Shown here: in pieces, positions 1-10,844 of the stretch
How the letters are laid out: each line of letters starts with the position of its first letter
Numbering within the stretch: position 1 is the first letter of the stretch
Origin: Desmodesmus armatus
Taxonomy: Eukaryota; Chlorophyta; Chlorophyceae; Sphaeropleales; Scenedesmaceae
Length of the DNA stretch: 64,000 bases
NCBI GenBank assembly: GCA_007449985.2
Contig: VIIQ02000119.1
Coordinates: forward strand, 28,381 to 92,380
Reading direction: 5' to 3'
Made by a program: the position numbers and the translations under genes
Notes under the pieces: model-generated
The model's input: the letters and a program-made list of their open reading frames with translations, nothing else
Databases searched by the model: none
Told to the model about the DNA's origin: nothing

Positions 1-229
1 GCAACAGACATCGTGTCTGTTGCAAACCACCTGCCTGACATCTACGGAGCTTGTACGTTTGCTTTGCCCCATCTTATGTATCTGGAAGTTTTGTGTGCTG
101 CTAACAATTGTAACCAAGCTGAATACCCAATTCAGTTGATCAGCAGCACAGAATTCAGTCCCCGAACAGCACTCGTGATATGTTGCAACACTGCACACGT
201 TTCTGATAGCTGTCATCGGTACGGCAGCT
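1..229. promoter_or_regulatory. 5' flank of SERGT1
   Basis: It should hold the promoter and 5' UTR. No TATA box or other defined element was recognised. Confidence 0.35.
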
Positions 230-3200
230 ATGCAGCACAGCAGTGGCAGCTGCCTTGGCTTGGGCCGGCAGTGGTGGTTGCAGCCCGCTAGCTTGCTGTT
301 GCTGCTGTGCTGGGGGTTGGCGGGGTCTGCAGCACAGGCTGTCGGCAACGAGGACGTGCATGTGGTGTTCCTTACAGACTGTACGTCTTATTCAGACTGG
401 CAGACGCTGGGTATGGTGTACAGCTGGAAGGAGTCCGGCCAGGTGGGTGGCGCAACCAACACAGGTTTGACTGACGTTGTGACTGGCACTAGAGCAGCTG
501 AGCCCAAGATTGGGGCGATAAAAGGATGGCTGTGATGATATACTGCTTGCTTGGAGTGCAAGCCAACCTTTGGGATGACTGTGCATGTGCCGTGGGAGTC
601 ACCATGCCTCATACACTGCTGCGCATGGCTGTCTCGCGAGTTGCGTATCAGATGCAGCCGGATGAGTGTGACAGGGTGTCAGACATCATTACATACCTGA
701 TGTTAGCTAGTGCTGGTGCCTGCAACCTGTTTGCTTCATGTCTTCCTGCAGCCGGGGCCACTGAGCAAGGTGATGTGCTGCACGCCAGAGGAGGCCCGCA
801 GATACAAGCGGGACATGCTGGGCATTGTCAAAACCCACATCGCCCCCTCCTTCACAGTCCACCCACGCACAGGCGACGTGTACGCAGCATACAACAAGCC
901 AGAAGCAGTGGTGGACTGGCTGCAGCACGTGACACCAGCAGAGGATTGGGTAGTGGTGCTGGATTCAGACATGCTCCTGCGGCGGCCCTTCCTGCCCTCA
1001 GACTTCAACTTGACGCGCGGCTGGGCCATCAGTGCAAAGTATGACTACATGATTGGTGTCAACAACGAGCTGGCAGACAGGCATATACCTGAGGTGCCCC
1101 GCAGGAACGACACCCTGGCAGGTCCTGTAGGCAGGCGGTCCGACAAGGTCAGCACAGGGGGAGTCAGCCACTTTGGGGAAGCAAGGGAGGCTGGGGAGGT
1201 GGTGCTGGTGGTGGTAGTGACAGAGGAGTGGGGTGTGGGATTAACAGACAAGCAGCCACTGTCAGCAGGCTTGGCAGTGGCCAACGGTGGCCGCAGCAGC
1301 TGCTAATTCCACAGCAGCACGTTGTGTCAGCGGCCAGAGGCTGCAGGAGCAGCGGTGCAAGACGACAGCAGCAGTGACTGATAAACAGCCTGCCAGCCCC
1401 TGTATCCCGCTGGCCTTGGAAGCAGCAGGAGCAGCAGCAAGTAGCCTTGGCTGTTGGGCAGCTGCCACCAAATTTTTTGTGCTCACTCAGCCAAGTGCCT
1501 GTGCTGGTGCAGCAGCTGCAAGGTGGAGGCACTTAGGGGAGGGGTGGTGCTGAGCCAGCAGCACTTGGCCAGCTCCCATGCCCAGGCTTGGCTGCTCTTG
1601 TCCCCTTTGAATCAATAAAAGGGACAAGAGCAGCCAAGCCTGGGCATGGGTACTGGCCAACTGCTGCTGGCGCACCACCACCCCTCCCCCCAATGCAAGG
1701 GTGGGATGTAACATCAAGGGTGCATGGTGTGAATGTGCTGCTGCAGGTTGGCGGGTTCTTCTTCATCCACCGAGATGACCTGAAGCACATCTCCCCACTG
1801 TGGCTCAAGTATACAGAAGATGTCCGAGCTGACCCTGAGGTGTGTCGGCCTGAGGCAGCACTGCAACACGATGCACAGGCAGCCCCTGTGCGCCTTTGCC
1901 TAGGCTGTTGTGTTGCCCCTGGCCTTAGGCGTGGCAGCAGAGTAGGACGTGCATTGAGCTGCAGTGGGCTGAATGTTGGTGCAGGGAGACAGCAGCAGTG
2001 GTCGCTGTGTTTGACACAGCCTGTCATCGCCGCAGCTGCGTCAGCAGGTGCCGTCAGGACGTGCAGCCTGGGCAGTGGCGTTGGCAAGGTAGAAGTTGTG
2101 CTGCAGCTGACCCAACCCATGTGTGTGCCGATGCGGTTGCAGTTGCTGTACGTGTGGCCAGTCAATACAGTCCGCCCCCTGATATCCAAAACAAAGTGTG
2201 GTTGCTGCTGCTGCTTCAGGCGTGGCACCTGACAGGTGATGTGTACAGCAAGAAGCCTGGGGACAAGCCCTGGATCAGTGAGATGTACGGCTACAGCTTT
2301 GGAGCAGCCAAGGCAGGCGTGTGGCACAAGTCAGAGGTGGAGTCTATGCTGTACCCAGGATACCAGCCAGTAGGTGCGTGTGTGTAGGGGGGAGGGGGGA
2401 GGTAAGGTTGGCTCGTACAGGCCATCCTCATTGTTTTGCTCCAAAACGTCTGCATTTTCACTGCTCGCCATAATCACCATGGGGTGTCTTGGTACAAGCA
2501 GCTGCACTGCCAACCCAACCATGGCGCGGACACGTTGACAGTCCTCCAAGTGACTGCTACACCTCAACCTACACACTGCCTTTGAGATCATGGGATGGCT
2601 TGGACTTGAGCTCATGAGTGCGATTGCCCCGGGTGTAATGTGTTTGTTTGTGTGCGTGTGTTGGTCTGCCGCGCTGCAGGTGTCCCTCGCGTGCTGCACT
2701 ACGGGCTGCTGTACTCTGTTGTGGCCAAGCACGGCAAGTGGACATGGGACAAGCACTGGTTCCACGAGTTTGACGTGCACAAGTGCCCACCCTGGAAGCT
2801 GGACATCCCTCGGCCCCAGGAGGGCATCTTCCCACACCCACCACTGCCTGATGACCTGCTGCCAAACGTGAGCTGAACCCGGCTGACTATAGGCCATGGA
2901 AAACGCTGTCTGGCAACCCACACACCACACCACACCACACCACATGCAGTCACCGACAGTATACATACAACTTCGCAATGTCACATCCTTGGATGGTTGC
3001 ATTGGCTGGTTGCACTCCCTGTGTCTATACACACCAAGTATCTCAACTTGTATGGTTGAACACGCACAGCGCCCCCGTCCCTGCACAAAGCCACTGCCTC
3101 CACTGCAGTCCGCACACTCCATCTCACCCCAACTCCACCCCCCCCCCCACCCTCCTCCAACCCCACCCCGCCCGGTGTGCTGTGCAGCTGTCGAAGGCTG

Positions 3201-5447
3201 AGCGCTACCGTGACCTGATCTCCATCAGCGTGGTGCACATGCTCAACGCAGCACTGTGTGAGTGGCACACCCAGCACTGCCCACCCAGTGAGCAGCTGCG
3301 TGAGGAGTGTGGCCAGGTGATGGCAGCCTACAAGGAGGTCAAGGAGGCGGTCAGGGCACTGGACGTGGAGATGAGCTGCATAGACGAACTGGTGAGGAGG
3401 CAAGGGGCCTGGTGGCATGGTTGGCTGGGTGGGTGCGTGGATGGGTGGGTACAAGAGCGAGTCAGTCTTCAGACAGCCAGCACAGTTGGTTGTAAGTGAG
3501 TGTGACATGAGACTCAAACTCCGGGACAGCTGCAGGTGTCTGTGGCAGGTGCTCGAGGTGGATGATTGAGGCGGTTTGTGACCCCTGGGGTTGAGCTTCT
3601 TTGCTCCCAAACAGCACTCCATGTACCTTTCAAAGGGACGGTCCCTTTGCCTCTGCCTGGTCTCTTGTACTGAGATACCTTTGGACAAAGTTCCACAAGC
3701 TCCACATTGTGGCGGGGGGGGGGGGTCATCATAGATGTCACGGCATGTCAAGTACTCCCTGCTGACAAACACACATCCGTCTTGCCGCTGCTGCTGCTGC
3801 TGCTGCCCTGCACTGTCGACAGCCTGAGCGTTGTGAGAAGTGGTCTCTTGATGGGGAGTGTGACAAGAACCCCGGCTTCATGGGCACCTCCTGCAGGAAG
3901 TCCTGCAAGTGGTGCAAGCCCCTCAAGTACGCAGACACCACTGCGGCACGACCACCCATGGACACAAGCACCACCGGGCAGCTCCCCGCAGACACGCAGC
4001 AAACCACGGACGCAGAACCGCTGGCCAAGCAGCCAGCAGGGCAGCCGGCACCCAGCCCGCCACCTCCCCCGCCACCTTCGCCACCACCACCACCCTCGCC
4101 ACCACCCCCGCCGCCTCCCTCGCCGCCTCCTCCCCCGCCCCCGTCGCCGCCGCCGCCGCCGCCCTCGTGGGATGCGTTGCTGCAGGTGGACCACCCACGC
4201 AGCAGCAAGAGCTTCAAGGAACTCATACGAAGGTGAGAGGTGGTGCCGGAGGGAATGCGGACACCAGATGAGGGGCAGAGGGCTGGGCTGGGTTGGTCAG
4301 GACGCAAGTGCATAGGGGAATCGTAACGGCCATCAGGGCACAGCAATTGGCTGCAGCTTCTGCTGCACATGGCCTAGCTCGCTCATAGCTGTCCATGACA
4401 GCAGGGTTGGCTGTCTGCATCACACTCAGTTGCTTTTGTGGCGGTAAGGCACACGGCAGCACACATCTCCTGTGCAGTATCGTTTCCGTCAGGTGAGCCA
4501 TTGTCGAAGGCTTTCAAGCCTGGTGCTACCTGCAACACTTGCCTGCTGCTGCAACACTTGCTGTTGGCTGCTGCTGCTGCTGCTGCTGCTCAGGTGCCAC
4601 AAGCGGGCTGACCTCAAGGTGGCAGAGGCCAAGGACTGTGCACGCGCAGCAGCACTGGGGCTGGAGTACAAGATGCCACGGGCTATGGCTGAGTTCAGCA
4701 TACAGAGAGAGATAGACGAAGCGGTCGACAAAATGATGGTGAGGACCTTGCCTGGCCCCATCGCCCGCCACGCCATCTGTGTGTCGGTGTGGTTGGAGCC
4801 ACACCATACATGCCTTGGCAGTGTCGCTGCTAGCGACTGGTTGATGGCATGTACATTACTTTAGTGTGGTTGATTGGAACATGCCTATGCAAGACTAGCC
4901 TGACTGACCACGGTGGCATGCAATTGCTGGTTACAAGTCATGCGCCAAGACTTACCTCACCCGCAGCAGCATCCAGCAGGGCAGTATGCGGGCAGTGCCT
5001 GATGTGTCAGCTTGATTGATGAGACAAGTAACCATGCATCATGCAGGCCAGGCTTGCCAGCAACAAAGCACAAGCGGTGGGGCTTTCGGGGCACCTGCAG
5101 AGGCTGGGGAGCGTGTTTGGTGTTGACTGCACTGCGCGCAGGGCAGGTTCCAGACTGTTGTTGCTGTCATTGCTGCTGCTGCTGCCTGACAGGAGGCAAC
5201 GTCGCCGCCCCCACCGCCACCCCCGTCACCACCCCCTCCTCCACCCCCCGTGGTTGTGGAGCACGACGCATCAGCGGAGATGGGCAGGAAGGGGGGCAGC
5301 ATGCGGCCAGCACAGGACCCCACCGCGTTCCAGATAACGCCTGGCAAGGCGATCGTGTTGTGGTTGGTGTTAGTGGGGGTGTTCTTGATGCTGCTGCCAC
5401 GGATAATCAGACAAAAACGTGCTAGGTCAGGACAGAGGAGTGATTAG
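230..5447 (+). CDS. SERGT1: Peptidyl-serine alpha-galactosyltransferase (SERGT1-like)
   Basis: Exons: 230-442, 752-1147, 1747-1839, 2220-2373, 2680-2867, 3188-3391, 3823-4232, 4594-4738, 5047-5112, 5193-5447; phases close and give 707 aa. The family adds galactose to serine in Ser-Hyp4 motifs of extensin-type wall glycoproteins in the ER/Golgi. Seen: a hydrophobic signal peptide, HVVFLTDCTSYSDWQTLG near residue 45, a DSD metal-binding motif in VVVLDSDMLLRRPF, and WISEMYGYSFGAAKAGVWHK, all diagnostic of the SERGT family. Exon 7 encodes a six-Cys ShKT domain (CEKW...CKWCKP) followed by Ser-Pro(5-7) repeats. Exon 10 adds a second Pro stretch, one membrane span and a basic tail, giving a type I membrane topology. 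The ATG at 230 was chosen because it opens the signal peptide. The donor of the short exon 5047-5112 is the least certain junction. The enzyme carries the same type of SPPPP motif it modifies. Confidence 0.9.
1533..1694. repeat. Long near-perfect inverted repeat (fold-back) in SERGT1 intron 2
   Basis: Two arms of about 75 nt (about 1533-1606 and 1619-1694) are reverse complements with only a few mismatches, separated by a loop of about 12 nt. The core arm CCCATGCCCAGGCTTGGCTG pairs with its exact complement at about 1639-1658. It could be a miRNA or hairpin-siRNA precursor, or a fold-back MITE. No target-site duplication was recognised. Confidence 0.85.
2992..3034 (+). repeat. Dispersed short repeat, copy 1
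   Basis: About 40 bp beginning ATGGTTGCATTGGCT is shared, with a few mismatches, with about 19961-20002. Both copies lie in introns, of SERGT1 and of the mannose-6-phosphate isomerase gene. It is probably a remnant of a dispersed element. Confidence 0.6.
3631..3649. repeat. Small perfect hairpin in SERGT1 intron 6
   Basis: CAAAGGGAC and GTCCCTTTG pair as 9-bp arms around a single base. Function unknown; the length is compatible with chance in 64 kb. Confidence 0.5.
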
Positions 5448-6234
5448 GCTTAAGACATAGTGACAGGAGTGATTAGGCTCAGGACATAGTACAGAAGTGT
5501 GTGTGGGGGGGGGGGGGTGTGCATAGGCAGGGGGAAAGGGGTGGAGAGTACTGCAGACTGGGTGATCTGCTTTGGGCATCCTCTGGGCTAGGCTGTGATC
5601 TGTACATATCACTTGTAACAGGAGTCGTGGTCTCGTACTGTGTTGCCGCTGACCGCATCTGACCTCCGGCCACAATGTCTTGAGTGTGTGGAAGGGGGAG
5701 GGGGAACAGCAGGAGTGCCTGGCTTCGGGTGCTGCAGGGTGGCTAGCATACGACAGCTGCAACAGGACCACCAGCAGCAGCTAGTCAAGTCTGCTAACTA
5801 AGGGGGAGGAGCACACAGCAAGACCACAGCATTCCAGTTCCCTTATGGCTGCCTTCCAGGGATGCATGCTATGCCTTCCTGGGCCCTCTGGAAAGATAGT
5901 GAACATGCATGTACAGATGCTGCAAAAACAGATGTGGCTGAGATAGGACAGCTGAAATGCAAGACAGATCAAGTTGATGCTAGCTTGGAAGGCGTGGACG
6001 TGCAATGCTGCTTGATGGCCCGACACACCTTTCTGGACTCCTGCAATTGTGTCAACCAAATACAGCTAGTATTGCGCTTGGAAAAGTTTGGTTAGGTTTC
6101 AGCGCCGTCGATCCCCTGCCGGTCGCGCTCAAGGCCCTGCACGCTGCTTCACGTCGCCCTCTTCTTGTCTAGCTGCAGGTTAAAGTTGCCTGCCGGTCGT
6201 TTACCCGGTTTGGCCCTGTCAGCCACGAGCCAAG
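5448..6234. other. Intergenic: SERGT1 3' UTR and RPLP0 promoter
   Basis: No conserved coding frame was recognised. It contains the TGTAA signal at 5614 and, before the RPLP0 ATG, a pyrimidine-rich leader. No TATA box could be assigned. Confidence 0.5.
5614..5618 (+). terminator. TGTAA polyadenylation signal candidate (SERGT1)
   Basis: TGTAA lies about 170 bp after the stop codon of the galactosyltransferase gene. This pentamer is the usual green-algal poly(A) signal. Motif match only. Confidence 0.4.
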
Positions 6235-9200
6235 ATGCCTTCCGCAACAAAGCTTGGAAAGAAGGAGGCGGTGCGTTGTTAGGCTGTTCTTCTTTGTTGG
6301 TATGGCTGCAGAGTGCTCACGTCATGTGCTGTGATCAGGGGTAGAAGCAGCATCACCACAGTCAGCTCAACCCATACCCCCCTGGCAACTGCTGCTGCTG
6401 CCACTGCCGCTGACCCCTTGTGACCCGTGTGCCTCATGACTGCAGTACCACAACCGCCTGTGCGACTACCTGAACACCTATGACAAGGCGTTCATTGTGG
6501 GCGCAGACAATGTGGGCTCCAAGCAGATGTCTGACATCCGTGCGGTGAGTACAGCAAACAGTGTACCCAACAGCAGCTGTGCGCAGGATGGTCTAGCTCT
6601 GCACTGAGGGTGCTATCTCAAAAAGCGGGCGAGCAATGGGCAACCCAGCAAGCCACCGAGGAGCCTGCAGCAGCTGATTCGTCCACAGCAGAGGCGAACA
6701 AACCTGGGTCTTGCTGCCCATGGCGCAGCCATTGGTGCTGCAGGGTGCTGCTGGCAGCAGCAAGAAAGGCAGTGTATCCAGACGAATGCTCGGTCGCCGT
6801 GTACCGGCATGCCACAGCAGCTGCAGGGCACCAGCAGTCGGCAGGCAACCCATGCGGCTTGGTTCGCACTGCTGGTGTCTCCGCCAAATCTTACTGTGCT
6901 GCCAGGGGGGCAGAGCTTGGGGGGGGGGGGGGGGGTGTTTGCACTCATCAGCCATAGAAGCCGCGCAGCAACGGTGGTCCAGCAGCCGAGCGGCATCAAC
7001 TGCGGGGAGGGATGCACCGCTCTTGAAGTTAGGGAAAGCCCAGCTACCCCCCGGGAGTTGTCCAGCAGCAGTTTGTGCTTTCAGCAGCGAAAAGGGGCCC
7101 AGCAGTCAGGCGTAGCCCTGACTCAACTGGGTTGTCACAATGAACGTAACAACCAACACGCCGCTGCCCTCTCATCCTCCCTCGGGCCCTTCGCCCAGTC
7201 AGTGTGCTCCTAAGCAAGACCACACCATGCCTCAAGTCAGCATGCACACTCACCCCCTGTCTCCTATACCCCCCCCCCTCACCCGCAGGCCCTGCGCCCC
7301 GACAGTGTTATCCTGATGGGCAAGGCTATGCCATGCCTCAAGCCAGCATTCTCTCACCCCCTTTCTTCCCTTCACCCCCCCCCCCCTCCTCATCCCCCTG
7401 CAGGCCCTGCGCCCCGACAGTGTTATCCTGACAAACAAGACTGCAGCGTGCTGCCAGTCATCATGACCCCCTGTCTCTAATACCCCCCCCCCCCCCTCTC
7501 ATCCCCCCTCTCAGGCCCTGCGCCCCGACAGTGTCATCCTGATGGGCAAGAACACTATGATGAAGCGCTCCATCAGGCTGTACTGCGAGGAGACTGGCAA
7601 CGACCAGTGGGCACCCATCCTGGACATGCTGGTCGGCAACGTGGGACTCATCTTCACAAAGGCTGACCTGTCCCAGGTGCGCGGGGGGGGGGGAGGGGGA
7701 GGAGGTGTTGTGGTGGGGGGGGGGAGTGTGGGCTTGGTGGGGGTGTTCCTTGAGGGGGGTGTTCTTGGGGGTAGGGGGGGATGGGCAGTGGGTATATGCG
7801 GGATTTGAGAGGAATTGCTGTGTTTGCTGGGTGCAAGCAGTGGATGAGTGGGTGACTGTCAACATGCCCAGGGGATGTGTGTGGCAGTTGCCACGTGTTG
7901 TTTACGCCCCTGTGCAGAACCTGGCAGCTGCTGCTGTGCTGCGCTGGTTTTGACAGGGGCCACAGAAAAGGTGCTAGATCTCCGGGGGTGGGAAGGAACC
8001 ACATGCACTGACCTTCGAATATCAGCACCGACATTCTGCAACCACACCAGTATCTGAGAGTGCAGTGGAGAGGCTCTCCCTTGGTTAGTCCTGGCCTTTC
8101 TCACCAGCACAGTATCACTACTTGTTTGTAATCACTTCACATAATCCTCTGGCCAGCACTGACTGGTGTTTCCCTGTGTGTGTGTGGTGTGGCGCCTTTG
8201 CCCCTGCTGCTGTGTTGCTGCTGCTGCTGCTGCTGCTGTTGCGCTGGCGTGTCTGTGTCTGTGTCTGCGTGTGTGCCTGGACCCGCTGTTGCGTTACATT
8301 GCCTGTTGAATCATCACCCTCCCTCCCCAGATCAAGGATGAGGTCAGCAAGTACAAGGTCGGTGCCCCCGCCCGTGTGGGTCTGCTGGCACCCAACGACG
8401 TGTTCATCCCCGCAGGAGGAACGGGCATGGACCCCTCACAGACATCCTTCTTCCAGGTGGGGGCAACTGATGGGGGCAGCTGTGCAAGATGTTGGATTGA
8501 TTTGGGACAGCAAGACGTCTGGCGGATCTGTGCAGCGAAATGTCTGACTGGTCTTGACTGAGGTGTGCAGTGATTTGAGTGAGGTGTGGAGTGACCTGTG
8601 CAGTGAGGGGACGGTGCATGAAGAGTGTTCAGGGTCCTGGTGGTGTTGGTGCGCAGTAGGGCCTTGACTCATGGCATTGGGTGTTTCCAGCACTGCATCC
8701 TGGCTTGTGCAGTGTAGCTGAACGCTGGCCTGCTGCTGCCCTCTTGCTGCTGCTGCTGTACGTTTGTGTGTCCCCATAGGCTCTGGCCATTGCCACCAAG
8801 ATTAACAAGGGTACCATTGAGATTGTGTCTGAGGTGCACCTGATCAAGGCTGGTGACAAGGTAAGCAGAGCAAAGCAAACCATATGACAAACAGGCAAAT
8901 GCTGTCGTGTCACTGTGAAGGGGCTGCATGAGTTAGAGTGGTGGTTGTTGACTGTTAGAAGTTACGCCCCTGTGCAGAACCTGGCAGCTGCTGCTGTGCT
9001 GCGCTGGTTTTGACAGGGGCCACAGAAAAGGTGCTAGATCTCCGGGGGTGGGAAGGAACCACATGCACTGACCTTCGAATATCAGCACCGACATTCCTAC
9101 ATACATAACCACACTGCTTTGTGAGACTTGTCATGAAGAGGCCCAGCACAGCAGCTGCATATGGGGCACTCCCTCCCCACATCACCACAAGACACCCTCA

Positions 9201-10232
9201 AACAGTCACAAACACCCATCACCCCCCCCCCCCGGCGTTCTCTCCACCTCCCTCCAGATGGATGCCTTCGAGGCTGCCCTGCTGAGGTGGTTCACCACCA
9301 CCTTGCACCACCAAACACCTACACAACAGTCACGCCTCCCCCTCTCTCCCCCCCTCCCCCAGAATAACACCAGGTTGGTGCCTCTGAGGCTGCCCTGCTG
9401 ACTTGCTTCACCACCACATTGCATCACTAAACACCTACACTCCATTCACACCTCCCCCCACCCCACCCCGTCTTTCCTCCCCCCCCCCCCCCTCCACCAG
9501 GTTGGTGCCTCTGAGGCTGCCCTGCTGGGTAAGCTGGGTGTGAAGCCCTTCAAGTACGGCCTGGAGGTGATGAAGGTCTACGACAACGGCAGCCTCTTCG
9601 ACACCGCAGTGCTGGACATCACAGACGCTGACCTGGAGGCCTCAGTGGGTGCAGGCCTGGCCAACATTGCTGCCCTGTCCCTGGCAGCCAACTACCCCAC
9701 CCTGGCCAGCATCCCCCACAGCCTCATCAACGGGTACAAGAACGTGCTGGCCATTGCCGTGGAGACTGACTACTCCTTCCCCCTGGCAGACAAGGTGGGT
9801 GTCGGAGGGCACAAGGACTGCAAGCAGCTGATGCAACTCAGTGCAGTGCAAAATGACATCAGTGTGTCGAGAGATTGCATGTGCCAAGTGCTTTTTTTTG
9901 CTGTGGCAACAGCCTTCACCACAGTGTGTGTGCGGCCGCAGCGAAGGCTTTGGTCTTTTGCGTCATCAAGCCAAGATCTGAAGCTGCTACACGCTGGGCC
10001 GGCCCGGTTGCAGGATGAGTCCTTAACTCACACAGTTTGCTTCCTCTGCCCCCCCCCCCCCCCCCCGGCCCCTTCAACTCCCCCCCAGGTCAAGGAGTAC
10101 CTCAAGAACCCCAGCGCATTTGCCTCAGCAGCACCCGCCGCTGCTGCCGGCTCTGCCCCCGCAGCAGCAGCAGCTGCACCTGAGCCTGAGGAGGAGGAGG
10201 AGGAGGACATGGGCTTCTCCCTGTTCGACTAA
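6235..10232 (+). CDS. RPLP0: 60S acidic ribosomal protein P0 (uL10)
   Basis: Exons: 6235-6270, 6446-6544, 7515-7676, 8331-8456, 8780-8860, 9501-9794, 10089-10232; all phase 0, 313 aa (the family is about 315-320). P0 anchors the P1/P2 stalk at the GTPase centre of the cytosolic 60S ribosome. Seen: the N-terminal [20 protein letters not shown] and [11 protein letters not shown] of the L10 domain, the [20 protein letters not shown] insertion region, and an Ala-rich hinge ending [14 protein letters not shown], the conserved stalk tail recognised by elongation factors and P-stalk binders. Introns 3 and 5 each carry an identical 135-bp snoRNA-like unit. Introns 2 and 5 contain tandem copies of the following exon's first bases with their acceptors; the exon starts chosen here are the only ones that continue the P0 frame. 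Confidence 0.97.
7289..7430 (+). repeat. Decoy copies of the RPLP0 exon 3 start in intron 2
   Basis: A unit of about 115 bp (C-rich tract, CAG acceptor, then GCCCTGCGCCCCGACAGTGT) occurs at 7289 and 7404 before the real exon at 7515. The copies keep the acceptor and 27-36 bp of exon sequence, then diverge. They are tandem duplications across an intron-exon boundary. Confidence 0.9.
7902..8036 (+). ncRNA. Candidate H/ACA box snoRNA, copy 1 (RPLP0 intron 3)
   Basis: The 135-bp unit has the full H/ACA layout. Hairpin 1 is closed by GCCCCTGT (7906-7913) with ACAGGGGC (7953-7960). A hinge ACAGAA (7962-7967) matches the H-box ANANNA. Hairpin 2 is closed by GGTGCT (7970-7975) with AGCACC (8024-8029). 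An ACA box (8031-8033) stands exactly three bases before the repeat boundary. Such RNAs guide pseudouridylation of rRNA or snRNA and are commonly hosted in ribosomal-protein introns. An identical copy lies at 8962-9096. The target was not determined. Confidence 0.72.
8962..9096 (+). ncRNA. Candidate H/ACA box snoRNA, copy 2 (RPLP0 intron 5)
   Basis: It is identical over 135 bp to 7902-8036, including both closing stems, the ACAGAA hinge and the terminal ACA plus three bases. The flanking intron sequence differs, so the conserved unit coincides with the predicted RNA and not with a larger duplicated intron. Confidence 0.72.
9259..9401 (+). repeat. Decoy copies of the RPLP0 exon 6 start in intron 5
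   Basis: The exon 6 opening GTTGGTGCCTCTGAGGCTGC is preceded by two upstream copies, at about 9259 (diverged) and 9373. Each follows a poly-C tract and CAG, at a spacing of about 115-128 bp. Downstream of each copy a related TTCACCACCAC segment is also repeated. Confidence 0.88.
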
Positions 10233-10238
10233 GCAGCG

Positions 10239-10303
10239 GCTGTTTGACCAGCGGTTTGACCAGCTGTTTGACCAGTCGGTTGACCGGCTGTTTGACCAGC
10301 TGG
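10239..10303 (+). repeat. Tandem TTTGACCAG repeats in RPLP0 3' UTR
   Basis: About six imperfect 11-12 bp units built on GTTTGACCAGC begin a few bases after the P0 stop codon. No function is assigned. Confidence 0.8.
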
Positions 10304-10440
10304 CGTTCAGACAGCAGCAGCAGCAGCAGCAGTTGGTTTCCCAGCTGTGGGTTGCTGTTGGTGCCGCTGCAGCGTGATGCAGGGCATTGGGTGGTTGCCT
10401 GATGGTGACAGTGTCGGTGGCGGCTGTGTGTTGCATCTGA

Positions 10441-10445
10441 TGTAA
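10441..10445 (+). terminator. TGTAA polyadenylation signal candidate (RPLP0)
   Basis: TGTAA lies about 210 bp after the RPLP0 stop, a typical algal 3' UTR distance. Motif match only. Confidence 0.5.
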
Positions 10446-10844
10446 CTCTGCTTGCCACAGTGACAATCAACAGGTTCAACACCAGGCCTGTCAACCCAGC
10501 GCTGAGGCACACTGCAACAGAGGTTAACCCCTCCACCCCCTGTGGACTTCCAGTACACACATACCGCCCTCAAAGGGTGGTGTGCTGTGGGCAGTGTGTT
10601 TTGGGTTGTTTGCGTTCAGTTGTTGCAGCAGCCTTGCAGTTGTGTGTGGAGAGAGGTAACTACTGGCAGCCACAGTTTATTTGACCCTGAGGAGCCTGCG
10701 CCCTGCACCCCCTTCTACCTGAGTCCAAAAACGACATGTCCGCACTACCACCCTGCCTTGGGTGGCAATGACGCACCACACACGCTGGAACAAGCACACA
10801 CATGCATGTTCACAGTATGCTAGCTACACATGTATTCTCCGTGC

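Larger units (their letters stand above)
10233..10844. other. Convergent intergenic region
   Basis: It holds the 3' ends of RPLP0 (+) and the DFGDF protein gene (-): the tandem repeat at 10239 and the poly(A) signal at 10441. Nothing else recognised. Confidence 0.5.

Noticed and set aside
3738..4370. Minus-strand Gly-rich frame opposite the SERGT1 Pro-rich stalk
   Set aside because: It is the complement of CCN-rich coding sequence; poly-Gly is the expected shadow of poly-Pro.
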